From contig NZ_CP022412.2 in the NCBI RefSeq assembly GCF_002222615.2, positions 3,162,001-3,226,000 on the forward strand: a DNA stretch of 64,000 bases, read 5' to 3'. Positions 35,981 to 43,465 of the stretch are shown piece after piece. Below the pieces are notes generated by a model. It saw nothing but the letters and a program-made list of their open reading frames with translations, did not search any database and was not told the origin of the DNA. The position numbers were made by a program, and so were the translations under genes. Numbering within the stretch: the stretch's first letter is position 1; every line of letters starts with the position of its first letter. Source of the stretch: Bacteroides caccae. Its GTDB lineage: Bacteria > Bacteroidota > Bacteroidia > Bacteroidales > Bacteroidaceae.

Positions 35981-36420
35981 ATGAATATCCCGTTGTCATA
36001 TAATCTTCTATTTCAACTTGTTCAAGCTTGGGATAAAGAGATTAATACAGAGCCTTTGTCTTCTTATTATCCAATTGCTGAGGATAGAAGTTTCGGGGAT
36101 ATAGATATATTTAGTTTCGGGGATCATGATAAGGTAAATACTTTCATTAGAAAGAAGGGGATTGAGATAGAATATGATGATAAACATGATGTTTTTAAAT
36201 ATGATGGAATTACAATCGAGCATCATAAATCTTTTTTTAGGATTAATTTTCAAGTCAGCTCGCATCCTTGAGGTATACCTCCAATCTGTGGCAAGCAAAG
36301 ACAAAGCGATTGTTTGCATCAAAATGGATGTTTGACTGCGGATTAATGCCTGATAATTTTTGGAGAGATGTCATTTGGCATTCTGTTATAGATCATCTGA
36401 AAGCTCCTCGTTTTATATAA
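35981..36420 (+). pseudogene. Broken gene, possibly a nucleotidyltransferase-like capsule protein
   Basis: From ATG 35981 a frame encodes about 95 residues ('MNIPLSYNLLFQLVQAWDKE', then 'DRSFGDIDIFSFGDHDKVNT'), with a D-x-D-x pattern as in PF14907-type nucleotidyltransferase-fold proteins, and 'IEHHKSFF' where that family has 'ELH'. Similarity to a protein stops near 36250. A different frame then reads 'FASKWMFDCGLMPDNFWRDV' to a TAA at 36418-36420. I read this as one gene that lost its centre by a frame-changing deletion. The parent family is a guess; the disruption is clearer. Confidence 0.6.
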
Positions 36421-36439
36421 ACTTATGATAAGATAATCA

Positions 36440-36733
36440 AAAGTGGATCTTCAAATATCACAGCGAGATATTGAGATACCTCAATCTCCAATTCGGAAGC
36501 TTGCTCCATTGGCTTATGAAGCTGAGAGCAAGGGTGTAAAGATTTACCGATTGAATATCGGTCAACCGGATCTACCTACACCTAAAAGGCTTTAGATTGC
36601 CTAAAGGAGATTGATCGTACGACATTAGAGTATAGTCCTTCACAGGGATATCGTGCTGAATAAGCATGATTTGAAGAGAGCACTTTTCATCTTGGAGAAG
36701 GCGCTTGAGGAATATAATAGTAAGAATAAGTAA
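36440..36733 (+). pseudogene. Aspartate aminotransferase remnant
   Basis: The three pieces, in changing frames, match different parts of a class-I aminotransferase of the AspC type. They are 'ISQRDIEIPQSPIRKLAPLA' to 'LNIGQPDLPTP' (36455-36590), then 'LEYSPSQGYRAE' (about 36628-36663), then the C-terminus 'DLKRALFILEKALEEYNSKN' ending in TAA at 36731-36733. The whole catalytic core, including the PLP lysine, is missing. The sugar-transferase ATG follows 1 base later, so its translation may once have been coupled to this gene. Confidence 0.85.
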
Positions 36734-36734
36734 C

Positions 36735-37388
36735 ATGATTATTAAATATATGTTTGACCGTGTGGTCGCATTGATAGGATTACTCTTTCTTTGGCCAGTA
36801 TTGCTGGTTGTGGCAATTATGGTGAAAGTAAAGATGCCAGGTGGACCTGCATTCTTTGTGCAGAAACGAGTGGGTAAAGGTGGTAAATTGTTTGATTGTC
36901 ATAAGTTTAGGAGTATGACCGTTAAACATAATGGTTCTGCTGTATCTGTTGCAGGTGACAGTCGTATCACTCCTTTTGGCGCAACTCTTCGCCACTATAA
37001 GCTTGATGAGCTGCCTGGTCTTTGGGATGTACTTATCGGAAACATGAGTTTCGTTGGCCCTCGTCCAGACGTACCTGGATATGCTGATAAGTTAGAAGGT
37101 GGTGATCGAGATGTGTTGAAACTCCGTCCAGGGATTACTGGTCCTGCTACTTTGAAGTATCGTCTTGAGGATGAGATGATCTCGGATTATGTAGCCAAGA
37201 AGCAAGCAGAGGGTGATGAGCGAGAAGCTCAGGAAATTGCTATTGAATACAATGATAATGTACTGTATAAGGACAAAGTTCGTTTGAACTGCTATTATTA
37301 TCATCATTATTCATTCATCAAAGACATACAGATGATCCTTTGTACAGTATTGGGAAAGAACATGATGTATGCGGGCGAGAAGATTTAA
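36735..37388 (+). CDS. Initiating sugar-phosphate transferase (short PglC/WcaJ-C type)
   Basis: I use ATG 36735; an upstream TTG at 36705 lies inside the aminotransferase remnant. The 217-residue product has one N-terminal membrane segment ('VVALIGLLFLWPVLLVVAIM') and the catalytic core 'FFVQKRVGKGGKLFDCHKFR', 'DELPGLWDVLIGNMSFVGPR' and 'RPGITGPATLKY'. This is the short bacterial sugar-transferase family that places a sugar-1-phosphate on undecaprenyl phosphate, starting the repeat unit. Being next to a DegT aminotransferase, as in wcfS/wcfR of B. fragilis PSA, it may use a UDP-4-amino-6-deoxy-HexNAc donor (inference). Confidence 0.9.
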   Translation: MIIKYMFDRVVALIGLLFLWPVLLVVAIMVKVKMPGGPAFFVQKRVGKGGKLFDCHKFRSMTVKHNGSAVSVAGDSRITPFGATLRHYKLDELPGLWDVLIGNMSFVGPRPDVPGYADKLEGGDRDVLKLRPGITGPATLKYRLEDEMISDYVAKKQAEGDEREAQEIAIEYNDNVLYKDKVRLNCYYYHHYSFIKDIQMILCTVLGKNMMYAGEKI

Positions 37389-37423
37389 CATTGATTATTT
37401 AGGATATTAAATATAAAGATATT

Positions 37424-38776
37424 ATGTCTGAAGAAAGAAAGACCATTTACCTTTGTCTGGCACATATGTCAGAAGAAGGTTGGGAACAAAAGTATGTACA
37501 GGAAGCATTTGATACCAATTGGGTTGTTCCAATGGGCCCTAATGTGAATGCATTTGAGAAGGACTTGTGCAAGTTCGTTACTAGCAATGCAGAGAGTTCT
37601 GTTTATGCAGATTCTCGTTGGCCTGAGGCTACTCCTTCCGCATGGCATTTGAATCCAGAATTAAAGGATACAACAGTAGTATGTCTTAGTGCAGGTACAG
37701 CTGCAGTACACCTTGCGCTTATTGCTGCAGGAGTAAAGGCTGGAGATGAAGTATGTGTACAGAGCTTTACTTTCTGTGCTTCTTCTCACCCGATTACATA
37801 TCTTGGTGCTAAACCAGTATTCATTGGATCTGAGAAGGATACATGGAATATGGATCCTGAATTACTTGAGAAGGCTATTCTCGATCGCAAGGAGAAGACG
37901 GGTAAATATCCAAAGGCAATCATCCCAGTAGCGCTCTATGGTATGCCATATCAGATTGATCGCATTATAGAGATTGCAAATAAGTATGATATTCCTGTTA
38001 TCGAAGATGCTGCTGAGGGTATGGGATCTCGTTTCAACGGTCAGATCCTTGGTACTTTCGGTAAGTTTGGTGTACTCTCATTCAATGGTAACAAGATGAT
38101 TACTACTTCAGGTGGTGGTGCTTTGATTTGTCGTAATGCTGAGGATGCAAACACAATCATGTGGTACGCTACTCAGGCTCGTGATGCATATCCTTACTAT
38201 CAGCATACAGCTATCGGTTTCAATTATCGTATGTCAAATGTATGCGCGGGTATTGGTCGTGGTCAAATGACGGTACTCGATCAGCACATTGCTCACCATA
38301 AGCACGTTCAGGCTCTGTATGAGGATTTGATGAAGGACATTCCTGGTATTCGCATCAATAAGCAACCAAATGATCCAAAGTATGATTCTAACTACTGGCT
38401 TTGTACCATGGTGCTTGATCCGGAGGTGAAGGTCGTAGGCCAGGAGAATGCTTACAAGGAGGTCATCAAGACTGCTGTTGGTGGTGCTGCAGGTGTTATT
38501 CATGCTGTTGAGTCTCCTACTACCGATTGTCAGCCAAATGATAATGTGGAGGCTATGCGTGTGTTCATGCTCAGCAAGAAGGTTGAGTGTCGTCCAGTTT
38601 GGAAGCCAATGCATAAACAGCCTGCATATGCTGATGCACCTGTCTACACAAATGGAGTCGAGGAAGATCTCTTCAAGGTAGGTATGTGTCTCCCTGCCGG
38701 TCCTTATGTATCAGATGATGATGTTCGCTATATCGTTGACTGTATTAAAGAGGCAATCGTGAATATATCCTATTAG
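37424..38776 (+). CDS. DegT/DnrJ/EryC1/StrS-family sugar aminotransferase
   Basis: A 450-residue PLP enzyme: 'WVVPMGPNVNAFEKDLCKFV', 'CLSAGTAAVHLALIAAGVKA', 'PVIEDAAEGMGSRFNGQILG' and the PLP-binding Lys224 in 'SFNGNKMITTSGGGALI'. It is about 50 residues longer than typical members, with extra sequence near residues 60-80 ('YADSRWPEATPSAWHL'). Members transfer an amino group from glutamate to the 4-keto carbon of UDP- or dTDP-4-keto-6-deoxy sugars. The keto substrate probably comes from the WbpM/CapD-like dehydratase at 11306. It is the last sugar gene of the operon. Confidence 0.9.
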   Translation: MSEERKTIYLCLAHMSEEGWEQKYVQEAFDTNWVVPMGPNVNAFEKDLCKFVTSNAESSVYADSRWPEATPSAWHLNPELKDTTVVCLSAGTAAVHLALIAAGVKAGDEVCVQSFTFCASSHPITYLGAKPVFIGSEKDTWNMDPELLEKAILDRKEKTGKYPKAIIPVALYGMPYQIDRIIEIANKYDIPVIEDAAEGMGSRFNGQILGTFGKFGVLSFNGNKMITTSGGGALICRNAEDANTIMWYATQARDAYPYYQHTAIGFNYRMSNVCAGIGRGQMTVLDQHIAHHKHVQALYEDLMKDIPGIRINKQPNDPKYDSNYWLCTMVLDPEVKVVGQENAYKEVIKTAVGGAAGVIHAVESPTTDCQPNDNVEAMRVFMLSKKVECRPVWKPMHKQPAYADAPVYTNGVEEDLFKVGMCLPAGPYVSDDDVRYIVDCIKEAIVNISY

Positions 38777-38787
38777 ATTTATGAAAT

Positions 38788-38871
38788 ATGTAGGCCCCTA
38801 ATTCATGCTATATACATGAATCCCTACATCTTATCGGTTGGGGAAAGTACAGCGGTACATACTTGACCGAT
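38788..38871. other. Two adjacent hairpins after the last capsule sugar gene
   Basis: Hairpin 1: ATGTAGG/CCTACAT and ATTCATG/CATGAAT (38788-38829) with a CTATATA loop. Hairpin 2: ATCGGT/ACCGAT (38833-38838, 38866-38871) with inner AAGTA/TACTT. Neither ends in a T run. The 325-base gap 38777-39101 otherwise contains the terminator and promoter annotated separately. It could be a 3'-UTR structure or a small RNA; function unknown. Confidence 0.5.
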
Positions 38872-38983
38872 GCCCTCATGTTGGCGTAAATGCCAGTATG
38901 AATTTCCTTTGTATATCAACTGTCTGGGAAGATCGTTGATATATTTTATTGATTAATAGCGGTTTATAATCTATCCTAAATAA

Positions 38984-39010
38984 AAAGAGCTCCGACAGGG
39001 GCTTTTTCCT
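38984..39010 (+). terminator. Terminator of the capsule sugar operon
   Basis: A 10-bp stem (38984-38993 with 38998-39007, one or two G-T pairs) around a GACA loop, with the right arm ending in TTTTT followed by CC and more T. It lies about 200 bases after the aminotransferase stop and just before the HU-like gene's promoter, separating the two units. Confidence 0.75.
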
Positions 39011-39056
39011 TTTCTATACGAAATAAAAACTGCACCTTTGCATCGTTGATCAACGA
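39011..39056 (+). promoter_or_regulatory. Promoter of the HU-like gene with a 14-bp palindrome
   Basis: A -7 box CACCTTTG (39033-39040, 7 of 8 to TAnnTTTG) has a weak -33 TTTC 18 bases upstream. The perfect palindrome TCGTTGATCAACGA (39043-39056) covers the expected start of transcription and could be an operator. Confidence 0.6.
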
Positions 39057-39101
39057 AATGTGAATAAAATAACTTGAATTTGAATCTTAAAAAAACGTAG
39101 T

Positions 39102-39614
39102 ATGAGTGTAATTTACAAAGTCATTACGCGGCCAACGGATCCGCGTGTTCCCAATTCTCCTAAGAGATTTTATCCGCATCTGATTACCTTGGGACAGTCT
39201 GTCAGTTTGAAATATCTTGCAGAGAAAATGAGGGATCGTTCTTCGCTTTCTGTCGGTGATATCAAGAGTGTGATTCAGAACTTCGTGGATAAGATGAAGG
39301 AACAGTTGCTGGAAGGTAAGTCGGTGAATATCGAAGGCCTGGGTGTATTTATGTTGGCTGCCCGTTCGAAAGGTGCAGATCTGGCAAAGGATATTACAGC
39401 CAAGAGTGTGGAGAGTGTCCGTATTTTCTTTCAGGCAAATAAAGAGTTGCGTATCACAAAATCTGCGACCCGTGAAGATGAAAAGCTGGACCTGATCAGT
39501 CTGGATGAATATCTGAAGAAGAACAGCGTGGTCGTATCTCCCGAAGACCCGGAAAATCCGGGTGAAGGTGGTGGAGAAGGAGGAGGTGGAGTAACACCTG
39601 ATCCGTCTGTTTAA
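39102..39614 (+). CDS. HU/IHF-like DNA-binding protein of capsule-locus type
   Basis: A 170-residue protein. Residues 1-125 carry the Bacteroidetes HU-like fold ('YLAEKMRDRSSLSVGDIKSV', 'EGKSVNIEGLGVFMLAAR'), extended N-terminally relative to true HU. The C-terminus is a flexible Gly/Glu-rich tail ('GEGGGEGGGG') ending in 'VTPDPSV'. Such proteins are regularly found at the 3' edge of Bacteroides capsule loci next to a smalltalk gene, as here; their job is not known, DNA bending or nucleoid binding being the default guess. It has its own promoter and a terminator upstream, so it is probably not co-transcribed with the sugar genes. Confidence 0.88.
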   Translation: MSVIYKVITRPTDPRVPNSPKRFYPHLITLGQSVSLKYLAEKMRDRSSLSVGDIKSVIQNFVDKMKEQLLEGKSVNIEGLGVFMLAARSKGADLAKDITAKSVESVRIFFQANKELRITKSATREDEKLDLISLDEYLKKNSVVVSPEDPENPGEGGGEGGGGVTPDPSV

Positions 39615-39678
39615 TTGATGTCTGCTAATTGACAGTTAATAGTATTTTTAAATGTTTAATTTGAAAAGTAGAAAATCT

Positions 39679-39771
39679 ATGAAAAAAACTTGGAGCATGA
39701 TTTTGAAAGTGATTATTGCTGTTGCCGGTGCAATTGCCGGAGTGATCGGTGTACAGGCGGCAACAATGTAA
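39679..39771 (+). CDS. Smalltalk protein
   Basis: A 30-residue hydrophobic peptide: 'MKKTWSMILKVIIAVAGAIA' followed by 'GVIGVQAATM', one membrane-like helix after a short basic start. It matches the 'smalltalk' family of tiny proteins found beside HU-like genes and N-acetylmuramoyl-L-alanine amidases in Bacteroides surface-polysaccharide loci; the role is unknown. It follows the HU-like gene by 64 bases and is ended by a strong terminator, so the two form a unit. The amidase often found next is missing. Confidence 0.85.
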   Translation: MKKTWSMILKVIIAVAGAIAGVIGVQAATM

Positions 39772-39806
39772 TTGGTATCTTAGAAGATATAATTAGGTAT
39801 GAATGA

Positions 39807-39832
39807 CAGGCGGGAAAAATCCCGCCTGTTTT
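39807..39832 (+). terminator. Terminator after smalltalk gene
   Basis: Perfect arms CAGGCGGGA and TCCCGCCTG (39807-39828) around an AAAA loop, followed by TTTT. It is a strong intrinsic terminator marking the right end of the capsule-associated genes. Confidence 0.92.
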
Positions 39833-39928
39833 GCGTTTATACAAATTATTGTTAATCACTTCTCAATCACGAGTTAGGCATATTTAGCCTTAAGGTATTT
39901 AACAAAACTGAAATAATAATCAAACTCG

Positions 39929-39959
39929 TTGGTTGCGTTCCGGATTTTATCTACCTTTG
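39929..39959 (+). promoter_or_regulatory. Promoter of the PBP1A gene
   Basis: TTGG (39929-39932), 19 bases, TACCTTTG (39952-39959): the -7 box matches the Bacteroides consensus TAnnTTTG fully. The start of transcription would be near 39966, giving a leader of about 30 bases. Confidence 0.7.
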
Positions 39960-39996
39960 CATCTTAATTTAAGCATCTTTTTAAGTAAGAATAAAC

Positions 39997-42321
39997 ATGA
40001 TTCGAAAAATAATAAAAGCTCTTTGGATTTTATTGGCAGTCGTGGTATTGGCTATCGTTGTTATCTTTGTTTCTATTTCAAAAGGTTGGATAGGTTATAT
40101 GCCCCCTGTAGAGGAACTGGAAAATCCAAATTATAAATTTGCAACGGAAATTTTCTCTGAAGACGGAAAGGTGCTCGGAACCTGGTCGTACAGCAAAGAA
40201 AATCGTGTATATACGGCCTACAAGGATTTGTCGCCTAATATTATCAATGCTTTAATCGCTACGGAAGATGTGCGCTTTGTAGAGCATTCCGGAATTGACG
40301 CCAAAGCGTTGTTTCGTGCATTTGTGAAACGAGGTCTGATGTTTCAAAAAAATGCGGGTGGGGGTAGTACCTTGTCTCAACAGCTTGCAAAACAGCTGTT
40401 TACTGAGAATGTGGCACGTAATACTCTTCAACGCCTTTTCCAAAAGCCGATTGAATGGGTGATTGCCGTGAAACTGGAACGTTATTATACTAAAGAGGAA
40501 ATCCTAAGTATGTATCTGAATAAGTTCGACTTCTTGAATAATGCTGTGGGGATTAAAACTGCTGCACACACGTATTTCGGATGTGAACCGAAGGAACTGA
40601 AAGTTGAACAGGCTGCTACTTTGGTAGGTATGTGTAAGAATCCGTCACTCTATAACCCTGTTCGCTTTAATGAGCGTTCTCGTGGTCGCCGGAATGTGGT
40701 GCTTGAGCAAATGCGCAAGGCTGGTTATATCACTGAGGCAGAATGCGATTCCCTGAAAGCTCTCCCGTTGAAATTGACTTATAATCGTGTTGACCACAAG
40801 GAAGGAATGGCAACTTATTTCCGTGAATATCTTCGTGGAGTAATGACGGCACCGAAACCTGTCAAAAGTACCTATCGGGGCTGGCAGATGCAAAAATACT
40901 ACGAGGATTCTCTTGCTTGGGAAACAAATCCGCTATACGGTTGGTGTGCAAAGAATAAAAAGAAGGACGGGACAAATTATAATGTCTACACTGACGGACT
41001 GAAAATCTACACAACTCTTAACTCGCACATGCAACAATATGCAGAAGAAGCGGTAGAAGAACATCTGAGCTTCTTGCAACCATTATTCTTTAAAGAAAAA
41101 GTGGGAAGTAAGAATGCTCCGTATGCGAGGTCTATATCGGCAAAACTTGTAGAGGAATTGCTGACAAAAGCAATGAAGCAAACTGACCGTTATCGTTTGA
41201 TGAATGAAGCGGGAGCGTCTGAGCAGGAAATCAGAAAGGCTTTTGATACACCGCAAGAAATGACTGTGTTTTCTTGGACGGGAGCTAAGGATACGATTAT
41301 GACACCCATGGATTCAATCCGTTATTATAAGTCTTTCCTGCGAACCGGATTTATGTCAATGGATCCGTTGAACGGGCACGTGAAGGCTTATGTGGGCGGA
41401 CCGAATTATGTATATTTCCAATATGATATGGCAATGGTAGGTCGCCGTCAGGTCGGTTCTACTATCAAACCATATTTGTATACGCTTGCCATGGAAAATA
41501 ATTTTTCTCCTTGTGATCAGGTACGTCATGTAGAGCAGACATTGATTACGGAAACAGGAGAACCGTGGTCGCCGCGTAACGCTAATAAAAAACGTTATGG
41601 TGAAATGGTAACTTTGAAATGGGGATTGGCCAATTCGGACAATTGGATTTCGGCTTATTTGATGGGGAAATTGAATCCGTATGAACTGGTTCGGTTGATT
41701 CATAGTTTCGGAGTACGTAATAAGGCCATTGATCCGGTGGTTTCACTCTGTCTGGGTCCTTGTGAGATTTCCGTCGGTGAAATGGTAAGTGCATATACAG
41801 CCTTTGCCAACAAAGGTATCAGGGTGGCTCCTTTATTCGTTACCCGCATCGAAGATAATGAGGGTAATGTGATTTCTACATTTGCTCCACAAATGGAGGA
41901 GGTGATCAGTGTTTCCAGTGTATATAAAATGCTCGTGATGCTTCGTGCGGTTATCAACGAAGGAACGGGAGCACGGGTGCGCCGCTATGGTATCACGGCT
42001 GATATGGGTGGTAAGACAGGTACGACAAACGATAACTCGGATAGCTGGTTTATGGGCTTCACGCCTTCATTGGTGTCCGGCTGTTGGGTAGGAGGTGATG
42101 AACGTGATATCCACTTCGGTTCGATGACTTATGGACAGGGCGCTGCTGCTGCATTGCCTATCTGGGCGAAATATATGAAAAAAGTATATGATGACCCGAC
42201 TTTAGGATATGATCAGCAGGAGAAGTTCAAACTCCCTGAGGGATTTGATCCTTGTGCCGGTTCGGAAGCGTCGGACGGTGAAGTCTTTGAAGAAACCGGA
42301 TTGGACGATCTGTTTAATTAA
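39997..42321 (+). CDS. Penicillin-binding protein 1A (bifunctional transglycosylase/transpeptidase)
   Basis: A 774-residue class A PBP. One N-terminal membrane helix (about 7-28) is followed by a GT51 transglycosylase domain ('ATEDVRFVEHSGID', 'GGGSTLSQQLAKQLF', 'KEEILSMYLNKFDF'). The transpeptidase domain has Ser488-x2-Lys491 in 'QVGSTIKPYLY', 'NSDNWIS' as SxN, and 'GGKTGTTNDNSD' as KTG. It polymerises and cross-links peptidoglycan in the periplasm. It has its own promoter, and is followed by folK after 13 bases, probably in one transcript through kdsB and the M16-like gene. Confidence 0.93.
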   Translation: MIRKIIKALWILLAVVVLAIVVIFVSISKGWIGYMPPVEELENPNYKFATEIFSEDGKVLGTWSYSKENRVYTAYKDLSPNIINALIATEDVRFVEHSGIDAKALFRAFVKRGLMFQKNAGGGSTLSQQLAKQLFTENVARNTLQRLFQKPIEWVIAVKLERYYTKEEILSMYLNKFDFLNNAVGIKTAAHTYFGCEPKELKVEQAATLVGMCKNPSLYNPVRFNERSRGRRNVVLEQMRKAGYITEAECDSLKALPLKLTYNRVDHKEGMATYFREYLRGVMTAPKPVKSTYRGWQMQKYYEDSLAWETNPLYGWCAKNKKKDGTNYNVYTDGLKIYTTLNSHMQQYAEEAVEEHLSFLQPLFFKEKVGSKNAPYARSISAKLVEELLTKAMKQTDRYRLMNEAGASEQEIRKAFDTPQEMTVFSWTGAKDTIMTPMDSIRYYKSFLRTGFMSMDPLNGHVKAYVGGPNYVYFQYDMAMVGRRQVGSTIKPYLYTLAMENNFSPCDQVRHVEQTLITETGEPWSPRNANKKRYGEMVTLKWGLANSDNWISAYLMGKLNPYELVRLIHSFGVRNKAIDPVVSLCLGPCEISVGEMVSAYTAFANKGIRVAPLFVTRIEDNEGNVISTFAPQMEEVISVSSVYKMLVMLRAVINEGTGARVRRYGITADMGGKTGTTNDNSDSWFMGFTPSLVSGCWVGGDERDIHFGSMTYGQGAAAALPIWAKYMKKVYDDPTLGYDQQEKFKLPEGFDPCAGSEASDGEVFEETGLDDLFN

Positions 42322-42334
42322 GAATCAGCTTCTT

Positions 42335-42703
42335 ATGCACAAGTGTATTATTTGCATTGGAAGTAACTACAACCGGAAGGAGAATCTGCTTTTAGCACGA
42401 AAGAGATTAGCGGATTTGTTTCCTTCCATTCGCTTCACGACCGAACGGGAAACACAACCTTTGTTTTTCCGGAGTCCGGCGTTGTTCTCCAATCAAGTGG
42501 CACTGTTTTTCTCCGAAGCGGAAGAAGAAAAAGTGAAGAAGGAATTGAAAGCTATCGAGAAATGTGCCGGTCGTCGTCCGGAAGATAAGAAAGAAGAAAA
42601 AGTTTGTCTGGATATTGATTTACTCTCTTTTGACGACCGGGTGTTGAAGCCGGAGGATCTGAAAAGGGAGTACATCGTGAAAGGATTAGAAGAATTAAAA
42701 TAA
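42335..42703 (+). CDS. folK: 2-amino-4-hydroxy-6-hydroxymethyldihydropteridine pyrophosphokinase-like
   Basis: Start chosen at ATG 42335, after the PBP stop; the frame is open further upstream to 42209, but that part overlaps the PBP gene. The 122-residue product begins 'MHKCIICIGSNYNRKENLLL', with the HPPK signature 'GSNYxxxEN', and has 'CLDIDLLSFDDRVLKPED', corresponding to the family's 'DLDLLxF' Mg-ATP site. It is shorter than E. coli FolK (about 160), lacking some of the middle and C-terminus, as is usual in Bacteroides. It performs the ATP-dependent pyrophosphorylation step in folate synthesis. Confidence 0.82.
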   Translation: MHKCIICIGSNYNRKENLLLARKRLADLFPSIRFTTERETQPLFFRSPALFSNQVALFFSEAEEEKVKKELKAIEKCAGRRPEDKKEEKVCLDIDLLSFDDRVLKPEDLKREYIVKGLEELK

Positions 42704-42711
42704 AATCAGAT

Positions 42712-43464
42712 ATGAAATTTCTGGGAATTATACCTGCCCGTTATGCATCCACTCGTTTCCCTGCGAAACCATTGGCTATCTTGGGCGGAAAAACAGTGAT
42801 ACAACGTGTGTATGAACAGGTAGCAGGGGTACTTGACGATGCCTATGTTGCTACGGACGATGAGCGGATCGAAGCTGCAGTGAAAGCATTTGGAGGGAAA
42901 GTGGTAATGACGTCTGTTGATCATAAAAGTGGTACGGACCGTTGTTACGAAGCTTGTACTAAGATCGGAGGTGATTTTGATGTTGTTGTCAATATACAAG
43001 GTGATGAGCCTTTTATCCAGCCTTCACAACTTAATGCTGTAAAAGCTTGTTTTGAAGACCCGACTACACAGATTGCCACATTGGTAAAACCTTTCACTGC
43101 CGATGAACCGTTTGCCGTTTTGGAAAATGTGAACTCTCCGAAAGTGGTGGTTAACAAGAATTGGAATGCATTGTACTTCAGCCGTTCCATTATTCCTTAT
43201 CAGCGTAATACTGAAAAGCAGGACTGGCTGAAAGGGCATACTTACTATAAGCATATTGGTCTGTACGCTTACCGCACGGACGTATTGAAGGAAATAACTG
43301 CCTTGCCGCAATCTTCTTTGGAACTGGCTGAGTCTCTGGAACAACTTCGCTGGTTGGAAAACGGATATAAAATTAAAGTAGGTATTAGCGAAGTGGAAAC
43401 TATTGGTATTGATACACCGCAGGATTTAGAACGTGCAGAAGAATTTTTGAAGAGTAGGTCATAA
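42712..43464 (+). CDS. kdsB: CMP-KDO synthetase (3-deoxy-manno-octulosonate cytidylyltransferase)
   Basis: A 250-residue protein with 'IIPARYASTRFPAKPLAILG' at the N-terminus, 'VATDDERI', 'VVNIQGDEPFIQPSQL' and 'HIGLYAYRTDVLKE', all KdsB hallmarks. It activates KDO with CTP for lipid A core assembly in the cytoplasm. 8 bases follow the folK stop and 1 base separates it from the next gene. Confidence 0.96.
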   Translation: MKFLGIIPARYASTRFPAKPLAILGGKTVIQRVYEQVAGVLDDAYVATDDERIEAAVKAFGGKVVMTSVDHKSGTDRCYEACTKIGGDFDVVVNIQGDEPFIQPSQLNAVKACFEDPTTQIATLVKPFTADEPFAVLENVNSPKVVVNKNWNALYFSRSIIPYQRNTEKQDWLKGHTYYKHIGLYAYRTDVLKEITALPQSSLELAESLEQLRWLENGYKIKVGISEVETIGIDTPQDLERAEEFLKSRS

Positions 43465-43465
43465 T

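Noticed and set aside
36705..36734. TTG-initiated extension of the sugar transferase
   Set aside because: It is inside the aminotransferase remnant; ATG 36735 gives the standard N-terminus.
42209..42334. Upstream extension of the folK frame
   Set aside because: It overlaps the end of the PBP gene and encodes basic, unconserved sequence; the HPPK signature starts right after ATG 42335.
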